This document shows positions 11,073-22,445 of a DNA stretch of 64,000 bases, piece after piece. The translations under genes and the position numbers were made by a program. The notes beneath the pieces were generated by a model that saw only the letters and a list, made by a program, of their open reading frames with translations, was not told the origin of the DNA and searched no databases. The DNA is from Bathynomus jamesi (Eukaryota > Arthropoda > Malacostraca > Isopoda > Cirolanidae), in contig JAJOZX010001001.1 in NCBI GenBank assembly GCA_023014485.1, positions 186,001 through 250,000 of the forward strand, in the 5' to 3' direction. The stretch's first letter is position 1, and each line of letters begins with the position of its first letter.

Positions 11073-14000
11073 TAATCAAGGATTAAGGTAGCCAAAGGGT
11101 ACGGTATCATAGGTACCAGGCACCTGGTAACGCTTCCTATAGGTCTTACGGCATACCTTCGTGCCCCTAAGTTCCTTCACACACCACAGTTTCTGCGCCC
11201 GAAAATTGTTCGTCCCGACAGTCAGTTGGGGTAGCTGGTCACCCTCATCTTCCAAGCACACTAGTTCCTTCAACGAGTCACATTTAACGACTCGACGGTT
11301 CATATGGTTAAGCGTGATACCCTTAGCCTTCACGATATACTTCACATCATCCCCTACACTGACCCGTACCCGATAGGTTTTTCGCCCTGTTGGCACAAAC
11401 GAGTGTGCGTATGCACCATCACCATACTCATCCTTGATCTCGTTATTTAGCTCTTCGAGGAACTCCCCAATAGCGGGCATGTATTCACCTTCCTTCACTG
11501 TGAATATCACGCTATCTGTGTCAGCGTACAACACCCTCCTCCTTCCAAGAGAGTGCAATAGCCCCAAAGTTTGATGAGGGCGTAGGCCGTTGTGAAACTG
11601 GCTACAGGTATGTTTGCAACCCGTGAGGTATCTGCGGCCAGCTCGGTGATGATGTACTTTATTATGTAAGTATTACCTACATTCACGATCTCATAACCTC
11701 TTTATCGGGAGCGTTGGCATAATCCCAGACTTCACTATAACTTTGTGCCAAATGGACCTTCCCTTTGCCGGTATTCTGTGCAAACTTTTTCCAAAGACGG
11801 TTTTCACAACTTTTCACTAAAGCGCTTGCCAGGATTCTTAACAATTTGGGATCGGTCAAGCTGTATACCTTCATGGGCACGGTAACGAGGAATATAAGCT
11901 GTGTTTTCATCTTCGGTATCAACCCCTCGCGGATATCCTGACGCCTCAACCTTATCATTCAGAAAAGCGTTTATACTGTATATGGTGTGAAAAGGTTGGG
12001 TAGCTTCTGAAACCTCCACACCTCATGTATCTTTATTACTCTATACTCATGGCGAACAGCTAGGGCCAGCTCAGGGCTTGTATATACACCTCTGATCCTA
12101 CTCTGGTGGGTTGTATGGTCACAATCACCGTTGTTTTCTTCTGCGCACTTCACGCACAGGGGAAACATGAGCTTGTGATCTATAACGACGGGTAAGATCG
12201 GCATCCATAAATCGCGAGGCGAGGGGAGAGCACGTCTACGAAAGAAAGTCCAAAGTAGCGCTCATTCAAGTTAGCTGAAAACTCCTCTATGGTTGGTATG
12301 GTGGGACCCACCATTTTTTCAGGTGCACCTTCGGGGTACGGATTGTTCTTCATTACGTAGGGGTATAAAGAGCAGAATTCGTAGTAGTGGAGTTTCACGC
12401 CCTCCGTAGGTGGAAAGTATAGCTTGATGGGATTTTTACGCCCTCCAAACAAGCTGTCACCGCATTTGAGGGGGTCCAACACCACTGAATGTTTGATGGT
12501 CCTTATTTCTTCACGGTACTGTCCATCTGTTTCCATCCGTGCATCATACTCATGTTCCCACAAATTAACCTTAATGTGTACTTCACCCGTGTTGCGGGCA
12601 TGTTTTATGTATACCCCGGTATGCTGTTGTGGGTGTATGAGCCAATAAATAGCCTTGTGTCCATAACTTCGGGGATTGTTTCTGTGAATAACGGCTAAGG
12701 TGTCTTTAGGCATGAAGTTATTCTTGAACACCGTAAAACATAATGAGGCGATCGTGGTCGCGACTTGCAGCGGATCGCATTTGAAACGGGTTATGTACAT
12801 CCTTCTAAAGGCTTGAAAGCATACTCTAAGTACACGTACGTCATTCACGCAATAACCTTCACATTCATCAGCTATATTGTATGGATTAGCTTCATTCAAA
12901 CTGTTGTAGTAAAGATCAAAATCTTCACGCTCACTATCACTCATGTTGGTGTATGTAGTTAAAGTAATGTTTGGGTGGAGGTAGTCCTACGTAATTTAAA
13001 ATCTCGTTAGTGAGGAATGTGTAGGGGAAATATCCTTTTGAAACTTCAGCGGCTACTCCCATGACCTTGGGCAGATTTGCTAATTTACAAGGTGTGAACA
13101 GTAGGGTATCTTTAAACTGTACATTACCGCTTATCTGCATCTGTATTAGTTTGTTGCCTCTTTTCAAGGGGTCACCTGTAAATATCGCAGACGACTCGTG
13201 TTCAAGCAGCTCCTTATAAAGGAACTCTGTGTCAAATTTCTCCCCGTTATGGGCAAGAATATACAGTCATTTTTTTGAACTTGTCCGCTAATTTGAAAAT
13301 ATAGGACACAAAGAGCTTCACAGGGCTGTCATTTCCATTCGTTTTAAATACGTTTGTCCGCTTTCCACATTTGTGACACTCATCACGCTCGAGCTCCATG
13401 CACTCATCACAGATAGTCTTACTTACGAGTAAATGTGGAATAACCTCTTTGGTTTCGGCGTTCGTGTAAGTTTCTATATCGTAGTACACAGTTATACAAC
13501 GGCTGTTTTTAGGTTTAGCATCTTTCATATAATATACATGCTTCACTCCATCCGCCTTATATTTTTCATGACATGTAGAACAGTGAATTTCATCGCATTT
13601 ATTTGTTTGAAATTCCCCCAATTATCCATCATGTGAAACATACCGCACTTACAAATCCTCATTTTCCTGCAAGTGCCATTTGATTTATGGAGCTCAAAGC
13701 ATTTATTATTGAAAGATATACGTCTACACACATTACATTCCCTTTTCTCGATTTCATCTACACGACTTTCACATTTGGGGCTCACATTTGGGGCTCACAC
13801 TGCTCACATACCATGTAGCACCCCTTACAATGTATCACCATATCATCAGCAAACTCGAGACAACCCTTACACAAATCATGCCTTCCATATTTTCCACTTT
13901 TATCATAACTGGCGTAGAGATTCCTTATGTTACAGATGGGGAGATATGATGTTCCTGACAATCCTAAAATAAGTAGAGGTCTTGTACGATCTCTCATTCT

Positions 14001-14392
14001 GCTTTTAAAAACGTACACAGTCCTACGATGATCAGCCATTCCAGATACGAATATACGTGCATTCATTTCCTGCTCGGCCCTTCTCAGTTCTTCAGAACCC
14101 ATATTACTCAAACTCAAGCTTACAATCTGAAGCCAGTTTACGGGCACGCTGCACAACCGTGGGCAACCAAATTTTTCGCGTCCAATATTTAGCACAGTGA
14201 ACATATGAGCTAAAATTATTGCTATAAAACCACAACCATGATCTACGTTTAAATGCTTTCTGTAAATAGCCGGAGAATTGAAATTAAGAGTATAAGCTGT
14301 GGCACTATGACCAGCAACCTTGAATACTCTGTCAATATCTACCATGAAGTTGTCCATATTGAAGGATGTACCACTTTGAGAGGCTTGCATTA

Positions 14393-14986
14393 TAAAGGGT
14401 GATCCAGAGAAATGGGACCCAAAAGAAACCCCTGTAACTCTTAAAGTATAGGTCCTTTTATAAAATCATACGCATCATTCGAAAGAGGATAGTTACAAGT
14501 TTGTACAGGATTGTATAGGTTTTGACAATACAAGACAAGACAAGATACAAAACAAAATAAAAGCATGGCAGTTTTGCGTCAAACGTTTCCAGGCGAGTTA
14601 AACTCAAGATTTGGAGACGTTGAATGGCCCGGAAGGTCTCCGGATTTTTCTCCCTTAGATTATTATCTCTGGGGATATTTAAAGAGTAGGGTCTACAGAA
14701 ATAGCCCAACGACCTTGCAAGAATTGAAGGCCGCCATCACAAATGAGATACAGGCCATACCAACTCACACTCTTGCAAAAGTGATGCAGAACTTACAAGC
14801 GAGAACACTGGAATGCTTGGCAACTAATGGAGCACATTTGAAAGGAGTCATTTTAAAAAAATAAATATTTCATAATAAACTTGTAACTCTACTCTTTCGA
14901 ATGATATATAGTTTTTATGAAAGGAATTAAATATTAAGAATATTTGGCTTTTTTTTATGGGTCCCATTTATCTGGATCACCCTTTA
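14393..14986 (+). mobile_element. Mariner-type miniature element inside the polymerase gene
   Basis: The element is 14395-14984, with inverted ends AAGGGTGATCCAGA on the left and TCTGGATCACCCTT on the right, flanked by TA on both sides. It keeps 100 codons of transposase C-terminus (14565-14864) and nothing of the first two catalytic residues. The insertion lies in the polymerase gene: removing the element and one TA puts the two flanking polymerase pieces in the same frame, which dates the insertion after the polymerase was a working gene. Confidence 0.85.
14565..14864 (+). pseudogene. Mariner-like transposase C-terminal fragment
   Basis: The frame contains EWPGRSPDFSPLDYYLWG, the block holding the last catalytic Asp of IS630/Tc1/mariner transposases, then the helix TTLQELKAAITNEI and the C-terminus. 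The DNA-binding half and the first two Asp are absent. Non-functional on its own. Confidence 0.85.
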
Positions 14987-15660
14987 CTTCCCAAGAAATA
15001 GCCTATATCTACAGCCGCCAAACGTCTGAACGGTATTACCACGCAAAATTCTCCCTCCGAATCTGACCCGAACCTGTAGGATAACCTCGTCCGGACTTCA
15101 CGTTTGTCACGGGTTTGAAGGGCAAACTCCACAATACGTTCAACTACGCCGCTGTCCGTTGGTATACACGGACCCATGTATCTATTTCTAGTCAGGGCAG
15201 GGGTGGGGGTAGCGGTGCGCACCAACTCGAATGTTATACCATCCTCCACAGTATGAGAAGCTGTTGTGGAGGAAGTACCCGGATCTGAACAATGGGGCAT
15301 ATTTGAGGAAGGTACTATTGTGGGGGTTGTGTCGTAAGACGTTGAGGGTTGGGGATCTATTACTGGGGATCTAACAACCGGAGCAATCCTGGCACGCTTT
15401 ATACCTGACGTGGAGGGTTCTTCATCATGCTTCCGCTTTGAACTGTCGCATGCTACAGGTGTCGCTGGTGAGGGCTCGTCGGCGGGGAAGGGTTCTGTAG
15501 CTGCACGGTCAACGGGTTCGTCTGTGATATCGATGATGGGGTGCTGTACATCGTCGTCATTCACGGTTCTGTGGAAGAAGAAAACAAAATATAAGGAACA
15601 GCACTCAAAATTTGTAATATTTTGTAAATGACCCACTTAGGGGTGTGACGTGTTAGAGAT

Positions 15661-16234
15661 GGAATCTGTAGAAAAATTCAGGTTCACAAGCCCCTCCACA
15701 TGTATTATATCTGGCCCTACAGGATGTGGAAAAACTGTATTTATGCTTAAAATCATTAAAGATAAGGGGGAGATGTTCTCAAAATTTGTGCATAAAGTAA
15801 TATGGTGCTATTCGACGTATCAGTCAGTGTTCAACGAGTACCAAGATGAAATTTTGTTCCAAAGGGGTCTATGACGTTAATTCGTTAAAAGGTAATGAGC
15901 ATACAGTTATTGTAATTGACGATCTCATGTTGGAAATGGATAAAACGTTTGCCGAGACATTTACAGTGTTCTCCCACCATCTTAACATAAGCGTATTCTT
16001 CATCAACCAGAATCTTTTTTCAAAAATAGATACATGCACGATGTGTCGCTAAATACACAATATCTAGTCTTATTCGCACAACGTAGAGATGTGTCACAAA
16101 TTGGGGTATTAGCCAATCAAATGTTCCCGAATCAGCGTAAGGAGTTTTGGAGGTTTATAAAGAGGCCACAAACCAGCGTTATGGATATTTGCTTTGTGAC
16201 CTTCACCCGCGAAACACGTTTAGGGTGCTTCTAA
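15661..16234 (+). pseudogene. Polinton packaging ATPase, frameshifted
   Basis: It starts at 15661 (MESVEKFRF), divergent from the polymerase. Walker A is GPTGCGKT at about residues 20-27, Walker B is VIVIDDLM in the next frame, and a third piece has FAQRRDVSQIGVLANQMFP. Frameshifts fall near 15865 and 16045. About 190 residues, the usual size of the FtsK/HerA-type ATPase of Polintons and related viruses, where it drives genome packaging into the capsid. All key motifs survive but not in one frame. Confidence 0.9.
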
Positions 16235-16280
16235 GAACGAATATATTCCCAAGCGAACCTGAAACGGTGTATATTCCAGA

Positions 16281-16603
16281 ATGACAAATAGGCTGAAGAA
16301 ATATCGTGAATTAATAAAAATCTATCAACGATTGCCCGGGCACTGCAACAGATGTTTGTTAAAAATATCGACTCTGACTTTTTAAAATGCATCTGTGAAA
16401 TCTGTCTTAATGTTATAAAATGTAATGTGCCAATGAAACCCTCTCAGAAGGCTCGCTTACGTCGTTACAAGAACATAATACGAGCGCTCGCTCATAAAAG
16501 TCAAACTGTGGGTAAGAAAAAGCGAATTATTGTACAAAGAGGAGGATCATTCCTACCCATCTTATTTTCAGTTTTGGGTCCTTTACTGACTAGATTAATA
16601 TAA
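16281..16603 (+). pseudogene. Small conserved Polinton protein with hydrophobic C-terminus
   Basis: The start at 16281 (MTNRLKKYRELIKIY) shifts frame near 16350 into a piece with CEICLNVIKCNVPM, then a basic helix (KARLRRYKNIIRAL) and a C-terminal QRGGSFLPILFSVLGPLL. This layout, with a basic middle and a Gly-Gly then hydrophobic end, recurs in a small gene next to the ATPase of many Polintons and is often compared with the small core peptides of adenoviruses. That comparison is from family knowledge, not proven here. Confidence 0.7.
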
Positions 16604-17350
16604 TGAAGAAGGTGGTTGTGATTCCGCACGAGGTGTATGCTTCATTGCAAAGTTCAAAGATTCCAGACACGGCTCTAGAACCCCGTAAAAGTAGGCTTAA
16701 AAGAATGGAAAGCGAGTTGCTAGCCCTATTAAACAGTGAAAAGTCACCTGATGAGAAAAGGATCTTGTACCAAGAGGCTTTGCAGAAATTTCTTCATGAG
16801 TACGAAGATTATAAGAATCCGACAGAGCTCCCGTGGTTATTAGGCACAGCGCGAGTAGTGCTGAGCATGGCGACACAGGACCTGGCCCGACGTTAGAGAT
16901 GACCAACCAAAGAACAACGGAACACAACACATCGAACATGTGCTAAAAAACAGCCTCCCACATACATTGAGGAATAAAGGCTTAAGTCTTTATAATCTAT
17001 TGAGTGAGGACCCCATCATACAGTGGGCCGATACAGGCGAGGTCATTGTTGAAGGAACAAGGGTACAAGGATCCAATATCGTTGATATTGTTCATGATCT
17101 GGTGAGAAAGTGGGACAGACCCTCACCAACAGGATGGAAGCATATTAAAGCAAGACTACAACAAATAAATGTCCCCAAAACATTGATAGGTAATCTGAAT
17201 AGGTTAAAAGACCTGGATCAAGTCTCGCATGTGTCACAACTGAGTACGCCATCGCCCCCAGCAGCAGCGTCTCTGAAGAGGAGAAAGAAGAGAACAAACG
17301 GCCAACCTTATCCACGTGTCTCTAAAATACGCAAATGGCTAACATATTAA
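16603..17350 (+). pseudogene. Conserved Polinton protein of unknown function, frameshifted
   Basis: The start codon overlaps the stop of the previous gene. The first piece (16603-16896) is basic with a helix-forming middle. A frameshift near 16900 leads to the second piece (16940-17350), with IQWADTGEVIVEGTRVQGSNIVDI split over the usual conserved block and a Lys/Arg-rich end SLKRRKKRTNG. Polintons commonly have one such protein beside the integrase. Function unknown; the basic tail suggests DNA or RNA contact, by inference. Confidence 0.65.
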
Positions 17351-18377
17351 GTAAACGCTATTATGACATTTCTAACCCCGCCTCCTATGGTGGCGTTAAT
17401 AGACTGTACAGAGGTGTTTACGGTGTAAGGAAAAAGATGTTGAGCGGTTTTTGCGGGAACAGGATGCTTATACACTTCATAAACCGGTGAGAAAAAGGTT
17501 TAAAACGGCCAAGACAACCGCGGATTCGATTGACTCTATTTGGCAAGCGGATTTAACAGACATGCAAAGATATTCAGTGTATAATGACGGATACCGCTAC
17601 ATCCTATTCATAATAGATGTATTCTCTAGATATCTGTGGCATTCCCTGAAAAATAAATCGCCTGAAACAGTTGCTAAAGCGACCAAAACGTTGATGTTAA
17701 AAGAAGAAAGGGTTCCTGGCTATTTTTGTACGGATATGGGGAAAGAATTTATAGGTCGCGCTTTTCAGAACATGCTGACAGAGTTTAATATCAGTTACTA
17801 CACTAGCAGTTCTATACATAAGGCCTCTTTAGCTGAAAGAGTTCAACGTACCATAAAGGAGCGCATGCATCGCTATTTTACACATAAAAACACATACAGA
17901 TATATAAACGTTCTCGGGTCATTGGCTTCATCATACAACCGTTCACACCACCGTACGATTGGCACAACGCCTAACGAAGTTTTAGAAAGAGGTGCGCTGC
18001 CAGAGGTGAGAAGAGATGGAGCACCGCCACCACACTCTACACATTTCAAAATCAATGATTATGTAAGGCTATCACGTTCGGGAAATAAATTCGCGAAGGG
18101 ATTTGAGCAAGGATGGACACGTGAGATTTTTAAAGTTCGTGCTATGAGACCTAAAGGTGAGATAATGATGTATTACGTTGAAGATTTGAATGGGGAAGAG
18201 ATCGCTGGAGGCTTTTACCACGAGGAGTTGCAGAAAGTGATATTTAATTTTTAAAAAAGTGTGTTTAAAATTGAAAACATTTTAGGCAGCAAGGTTCAGG
18301 AAAGAGAAAAATGTACCTCGTGAAATGGCTGGATTACCCAGAAAGCTTCAACACCTATATAAAAGCTGCTGCAATAA
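17335..18377 (+). pseudogene. INT: Polinton integrase (rve) with C-terminal chromodomain
   Basis: The ATG at 17335 overlaps the previous gene's end. The first 32 codons (NPASYGGVNRLYRG) shift frame near 17430, and the catalytic core then runs unbroken from 17451 to 18254. Catalytic residues: QADLTD, CTDMGKEF, and the Glu of SLAERVQRTIK, with 33 residues between the last two. An SH3-like basic stretch follows (YVRLSRSGNKFAKGF). The stop at 18252 is followed by a chromodomain (VFKIENILGSKV, then in another frame YLVKWLDYPESF) to 18377. The enzyme would have inserted the element, and the chromodomain would tether it to chromatin. The core itself looks undamaged. Confidence 0.92.
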
Positions 18378-19203
18378 TGAAGCTTAATTAGTATGCAACA
18401 TGGCGCCTAGCCACTTCTATGTCACACTCCCGTCCTCTTCTTTTCTGTGTATATCCTAACAGCACCCTCGCCAACTTTGTGACAGAACTCCACGGACCCA
18501 TTGAATTGGAGCGTGTTTCGTATGAGGTGGGCTTATGTGGACTCCAGTTAATCTCCAAATTTTTAACTCTTGAAAATGAGCAAATCATATTTCTGATCCT
18601 TAGAAGAATGATGAGTGTGAAAAATTAGGCATAACCTTAGACAATACTATGCGTTCAGTCCTGTTCGGTGAGGAATGGTACTATAGCACAAATATATCGC
18701 TAGGAATCGGGTATTATGAAAGCCATGGACATTGTGACGGGGTTAAATAAGAGTCTTGAAAAGTCGTACCTGACAAACGATTTACTTTTTGAAGTCGTAA
18801 ACATAGACACGCCTGCATGCACATTGAAGTTAAAGTCAACGCTTAGTAAAAATATTAATGATAAAGAGCTGTTCACAATTGTGGCTGAGGGCCGATGTAG
18901 CGCAGCTCTCCAAAGAGATACCTTTCACGAGGCACAGCATGACTTGTCCAGCTTAATATATCAATTGAAGATGGAGAAATTTGGGTGAAAGCTCTCCGCC
19001 CCCAGACATGTGCTATATTTACGGCAATATCGTAAAGCACCAATTTGTTGGCGCGCATTGCACACATCCCTAACCATAGAGGGAAAAGTTTCAGCATTAC
19101 ATATGACAAGCCCCATTATGTGAATGTTGCGACTAATCTCTTAACCAACATCTCGATATATACAGTACTGTGCAAAACTCAGAGACCACTGTCGATCTGA
19201 TAA

Positions 19204-21582
19204 CTACACTGGTCAACAAAGATTTTTCATCAGAGTAAAGTTGTGGTGGCTGGATAGCATTTTCCACGCTGATTCCAAAACTGCATTCAGATTGTTTCTA
19301 GCACGTATAGTTTTCAAGATGAAGGCATATATATAACTACACAGATTTAACCATTTTAAATAGGCAAAATACTAATCCCGGTATTTCAACATTTGATTGT
19401 GTTTATTTTATTGTGTTTTTTTAGTTTATTCATCTTATTTATTTCAATTATCTTAATTATACATCTTATGTATTTCAGGTGTGAGCATTTACATCTAGCA
19501 GCATTGTGATTCAGGCAACAACGCCGTGCTTTGTGTGTCAAAAGATCAGTCCAGTCCAAGAACTTGTTGTGTCAAGTTGGTGTACATTTTTTTTTAATTT
19601 ATTGTTTGCTCAGGTCAGTCAACATGCCTCGACAATGTAAGAATGACCCCGACAAGTTCTGTTTCGTATGCGGCCAGTTGACAACTAAAACACAGCGACG
19701 ACGTATTACAACCGACATTAAGAAAATATACAAGCTATACTTTGGTTGCCATCTAGGTGACCAAGATAAACCATGGGCGCCACATCAAATCTGTTCTGGC
19801 TGTTCAAATGGATTACGTGATTGGCTTAACAAAAAGAAAGCTTCAATGCCATTTGCCATACCCATGATATGGAGGGAGCTGAGAGATCATCATGAAGACT
19901 GTTATTTTTGTAGTGTGAACTTAATGGGGTTTTCTGCCAAGAACAAACACCAGATTGTATATCCAAACTTGGATTCAGCACGTAGACCAGTAAAACATGA
20001 TGAAACATTGCCCATTCCAATTCCCCCAAGTGATAGGCTAGATTCTATCATAGATGACATGGAAAGTGATGAAGGTGCAACTGGCGTTTCCGGACCATCT
20101 ACAGAACCAGAGTACACTTTTGAAGGTAGACATTTAGAGCCTAAAAAGTTAACCCAAGGACAGTTGAATGATCTTGTTAGAGACTTATCGCTGTCTAAAG
20201 AGAAATCAGAGCTTCTCGCCTCAAGACTAAAGGAGAACAATTTACTTGAGAACAATGTTCGTATTAGTTACTACCGAAAGCGGAATTTTGAAATAACAGC
20301 ATTCTTTTCAGTAGACGGTCCTCTCTGTTATTGCCATGACATCAGTGGACTATTTACAGCCATATCTCAGACGTATGTGGCATCTGAGTGGCGCCTCTTT
20401 ATTGATTCGTCGCAGAGAAGCCTGAAAGCAGTTCTTTTGCATAATGGTAATATAATGCCATCCATCCCCATTGCCCATTCCGTCCATCTAAAAGAGACAT
20501 ATGACAATATGGATATACTACTTAAGGCAATCAAATACGACAGTCATCAATGGAATGTTTGTGGAGATCTAAAAGTTACAGGAATGCTTATGGGTATGCA
20601 GTCAGGATTCACAAAATTTTGTTGTTTCCTTTGCCTGTGGGACAGTCGCGCTACTATAGAACATTACACCAAAAGTGACTGGCCACTTAGGTATACATAT
20701 GTCCCAGGGATAAGCAATGTCCAGTCTGTCCCTTTAGTGGATCCCCAAAAGATCTATCTGCCACCTCTTCACATTAAACTTGGTTTAATGAAGAATTTTG
20801 TTAAAGCAATGGGTAAAGTCAATTCTGAAGGGTTCCAATACCTTTCAAGGAAACTTCCGAAGGTTACTGCAGCAAAATTGAAGGAAGGAATTTTTGTTGG
20901 GCCACAAATAAGGGAGGTTTTGAATGACACTGAATTTGAAAAAGTCCTAAGTCCGCTGGAATTGAAGGCTTGGCTGGCATTCAAATGGATATGTGAAAAC
21001 TTTCTTGGAAGCAACAAGTCACCTGCGTATAAGGATGGAGTCAAGAACCTCCTTGATGCCTTCAAAGAAATGGAGTGTCGAATGTCGTTAAAAATTCACT
21101 TCCTGCATTCCCACTTAGATTTCTTTCCTGAAAACCTTGGTGTAGTGAGTGACGAGCAAGGAAAGCGCTTCCATCAAGATATTCAGATGATGGAGAAGCG
21201 CTACCAAGGATATTGGAATGAAAGCATGATGGCGGACCATTGTTGGATGCTGTATCGTGACAATCCAGGCCAAATTTACAAAAGGAAATCACACTCACAG
21301 CGCTTTTAATAAAATAATGTATATATTCTTTATTTATAAGTACATTGAATAAGGTATATGATGTATTTGTTGTTTAACATTCCTAAGTGTGATCTATACA
21401 TCCATAAATTTTCTTATAGCAATATCAAAAACTTAAAAATATCAAAACCAGTGTATCTATATAAATATACGTGCTAGAAATAAAATAAAACCAGATTCGG
21501 AATCAGCGCGAAAAATGCATTAAGAAAAGTGTGATCATGTTTGTGATGAGAAAAAAAAGTTTCATTTTGTTGGCCAGTGCTA
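19204..21582 (+). mobile_element. CACTG-ended transposon with 3-bp duplication
   Basis: The element proper is 19207-21579 (2373 bp). Left end CACTGGTCAACAAA; right end the inverse, TTTGTTGGCCAGTG. Similarity continues about 110 bp inward, including TTTCTAGCACGTATA in both arms. Flanking CTA occurs at 19204-19206 and 21580-21582. The uninterrupted sequence of the host Tc1-like arm is known from its other arm and has a single CTA at this point, so the 3-bp duplication is certain. CACTR ends and 3-bp duplications are the signature of the EnSpm/CACTA superfamily. Confidence 0.9.
19624..21309 (+). CDS. Putative transposase of the CACTG element (561 aa)
   Basis: One intact frame; the start chosen is MPRQCKND at 19624, aligned with the start of the relative at 51.4-52.4 kb, though the frame is open further upstream. 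Residues about 14-65 hold a cysteine set FCFVCGQL...QICSGCSN, residues about 98-103 CYFC, so a zinc-binding N-terminus is likely. Then come an acidic linker, a block WRLFIDSSQRSLKAVLLHNG, then NVCGDLKVTGMLMGMQSGFTK with CCFLCLWDSRA, and near the end VVSDEQGKRFHQDI and YWNESMMADHCWML. The D, D and E/D in these blocks could be a catalytic triad of RNase H type; that is inference. It fills an element with clear ends, so transposase is the simplest reading. The frame is undamaged, unlike its surroundings. Confidence 0.75.
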   Translation: MPRQCKNDPDKFCFVCGQLTTKTQRRRITTDIKKIYKLYFGCHLGDQDKPWAPHQICSGCSNGLRDWLNKKKASMPFAIPMIWRELRDHHEDCYFCSVNLMGFSAKNKHQIVYPNLDSARRPVKHDETLPIPIPPSDRLDSIIDDMESDEGATGVSGPSTEPEYTFEGRHLEPKKLTQGQLNDLVRDLSLSKEKSELLASRLKENNLLENNVRISYYRKRNFEITAFFSVDGPLCYCHDISGLFTAISQTYVASEWRLFIDSSQRSLKAVLLHNGNIMPSIPIAHSVHLKETYDNMDILLKAIKYDSHQWNVCGDLKVTGMLMGMQSGFTKFCCFLCLWDSRATIEHYTKSDWPLRYTYVPGISNVQSVPLVDPQKIYLPPLHIKLGLMKNFVKAMGKVNSEGFQYLSRKLPKVTAAKLKEGIFVGPQIREVLNDTEFEKVLSPLELKAWLAFKWICENFLGSNKSPAYKDGVKNLLDAFKEMECRMSLKIHFLHSHLDFFPENLGVVSDEQGKRFHQDIQMMEKRYQGYWNESMMADHCWMLYRDNPGQIYKRKSHSQRF

Positions 21583-21905
21583 TTAGATAATCTGTTGTAT
21601 GAAAATTGGTTTTGATACTAAAATACATATTAACTAGAACGTCTGGACCATATTAACGTATAACTAAGTTATTACTTAAGTGTATAAAGTTGTATAAGCT
21701 GGATGGCTCTCTAGTCTGCATAAATTGGACTTGAGGGTTGATTCATTATATTACTTATAACGCATGTGTTTAAAGATCTAGCGAACTATTACTGATGCAT
21801 CTGCAGTAAATGCTCCTAAGCTATTGTTATATCAATATTTACAATTAAAAGTATTGACATATTCACTTAAATTCTGCAAAACAAATTTATCCAAAACGTT
21901 TCTCA

Positions 21906-22202
21906 TTATAATCCTAATTCATGCTGTTTTTTTCTTTCGCAGGCAAGTGAAGTGCTGGATTTGCGTCTGTCTCGAATGAAAATAATCTTTAGATATTGTA
22001 GATCAGATGGAGAAAGCTTAGAGGGCCTCCCTGATCTAGGGCGATCAGCTGGGGTTCCATTTGAGCTGTGACGAGCCAAGATTTTTTGTACACCAGTTTT
22101 GTAAACGCTTGTAGATTCACTTATTTTTCTTTGACTCAGTCCCTCACCATGCAAATGTATTATTTTATATCTAATCTCATCAGAAATTGTACTTTTTGTC
22201 AT
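21906..22202 (-). pseudogene. Tc1-like transposase, DNA-binding part only
   Basis: MTKSTISDEIRYKIIHLHGE begins a 98-codon frame with a helix-turn-helix (GLSQRKISESTSVYKTGVQK) and the GRP-box DRPRSGRPSKLS, the N-terminal DNA-binding half of Tc1 transposases. The DDE domain is missing. The frame lies exactly between the two long inverted arms. Confidence 0.85.
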
Positions 22203-22445
22203 TTCTTAAGCATGTGAAAGAAAAAAACAGCATGAATTAGGATTATAATGAGAAACGTTTTTGATAAATTTGTTTTGTAGAATTTAACGAATATGTCAAT
22301 ACTTTTAATTGTAAATATTGATATAACAATAGCTTAGGAGCATTTACGCAGATCCATCATTAATAGTTCGCTAGATCTTTAAACACATGCGTTATAAGTA
22401 ATATAATGAATCAACCCTCAAGTCCAATTTATACAGACTAGACTG

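Larger units (their letters stand above)
11076..15636 (-). pseudogene. POLB: Protein-primed DNA polymerase B (Polinton), broken
   Basis: Minus-strand pieces run in order. An N-terminal low-complexity region (14985-15636) with SSKRKHDEEPSTSG is followed, after a miniature-element insertion, by MQASQSGTSF at 14390. Next come two cysteine clusters (CKGC...CEQC, and CNVC...CKCG near 13.6-13.8 kb) and the exonuclease motif YYDIETYT (13.45 kb). AHNGEKFDTEF is a second exonuclease motif (13.24 kb). Polymerase motif A is YEFCSLYP (12.39 kb), followed by a degenerate motif B near 11.78 kb and motif C YADTDSV (11.52 kb). At least five frameshifts break it. In motif A the usual metal-binding Asp is Glu. 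A CTTCCACAG acceptor-like site near 15570 suggests an upstream exon. About 1300 codons in all. In Polintons this enzyme replicates the element from a terminal-protein primer. Confidence 0.92.

Noticed and set aside
14977..15636. Separate Pro/Ser-rich gene
   Set aside because: It is in phase with the polymerase once the miniature element is set aside, so it is the polymerase N-terminus.
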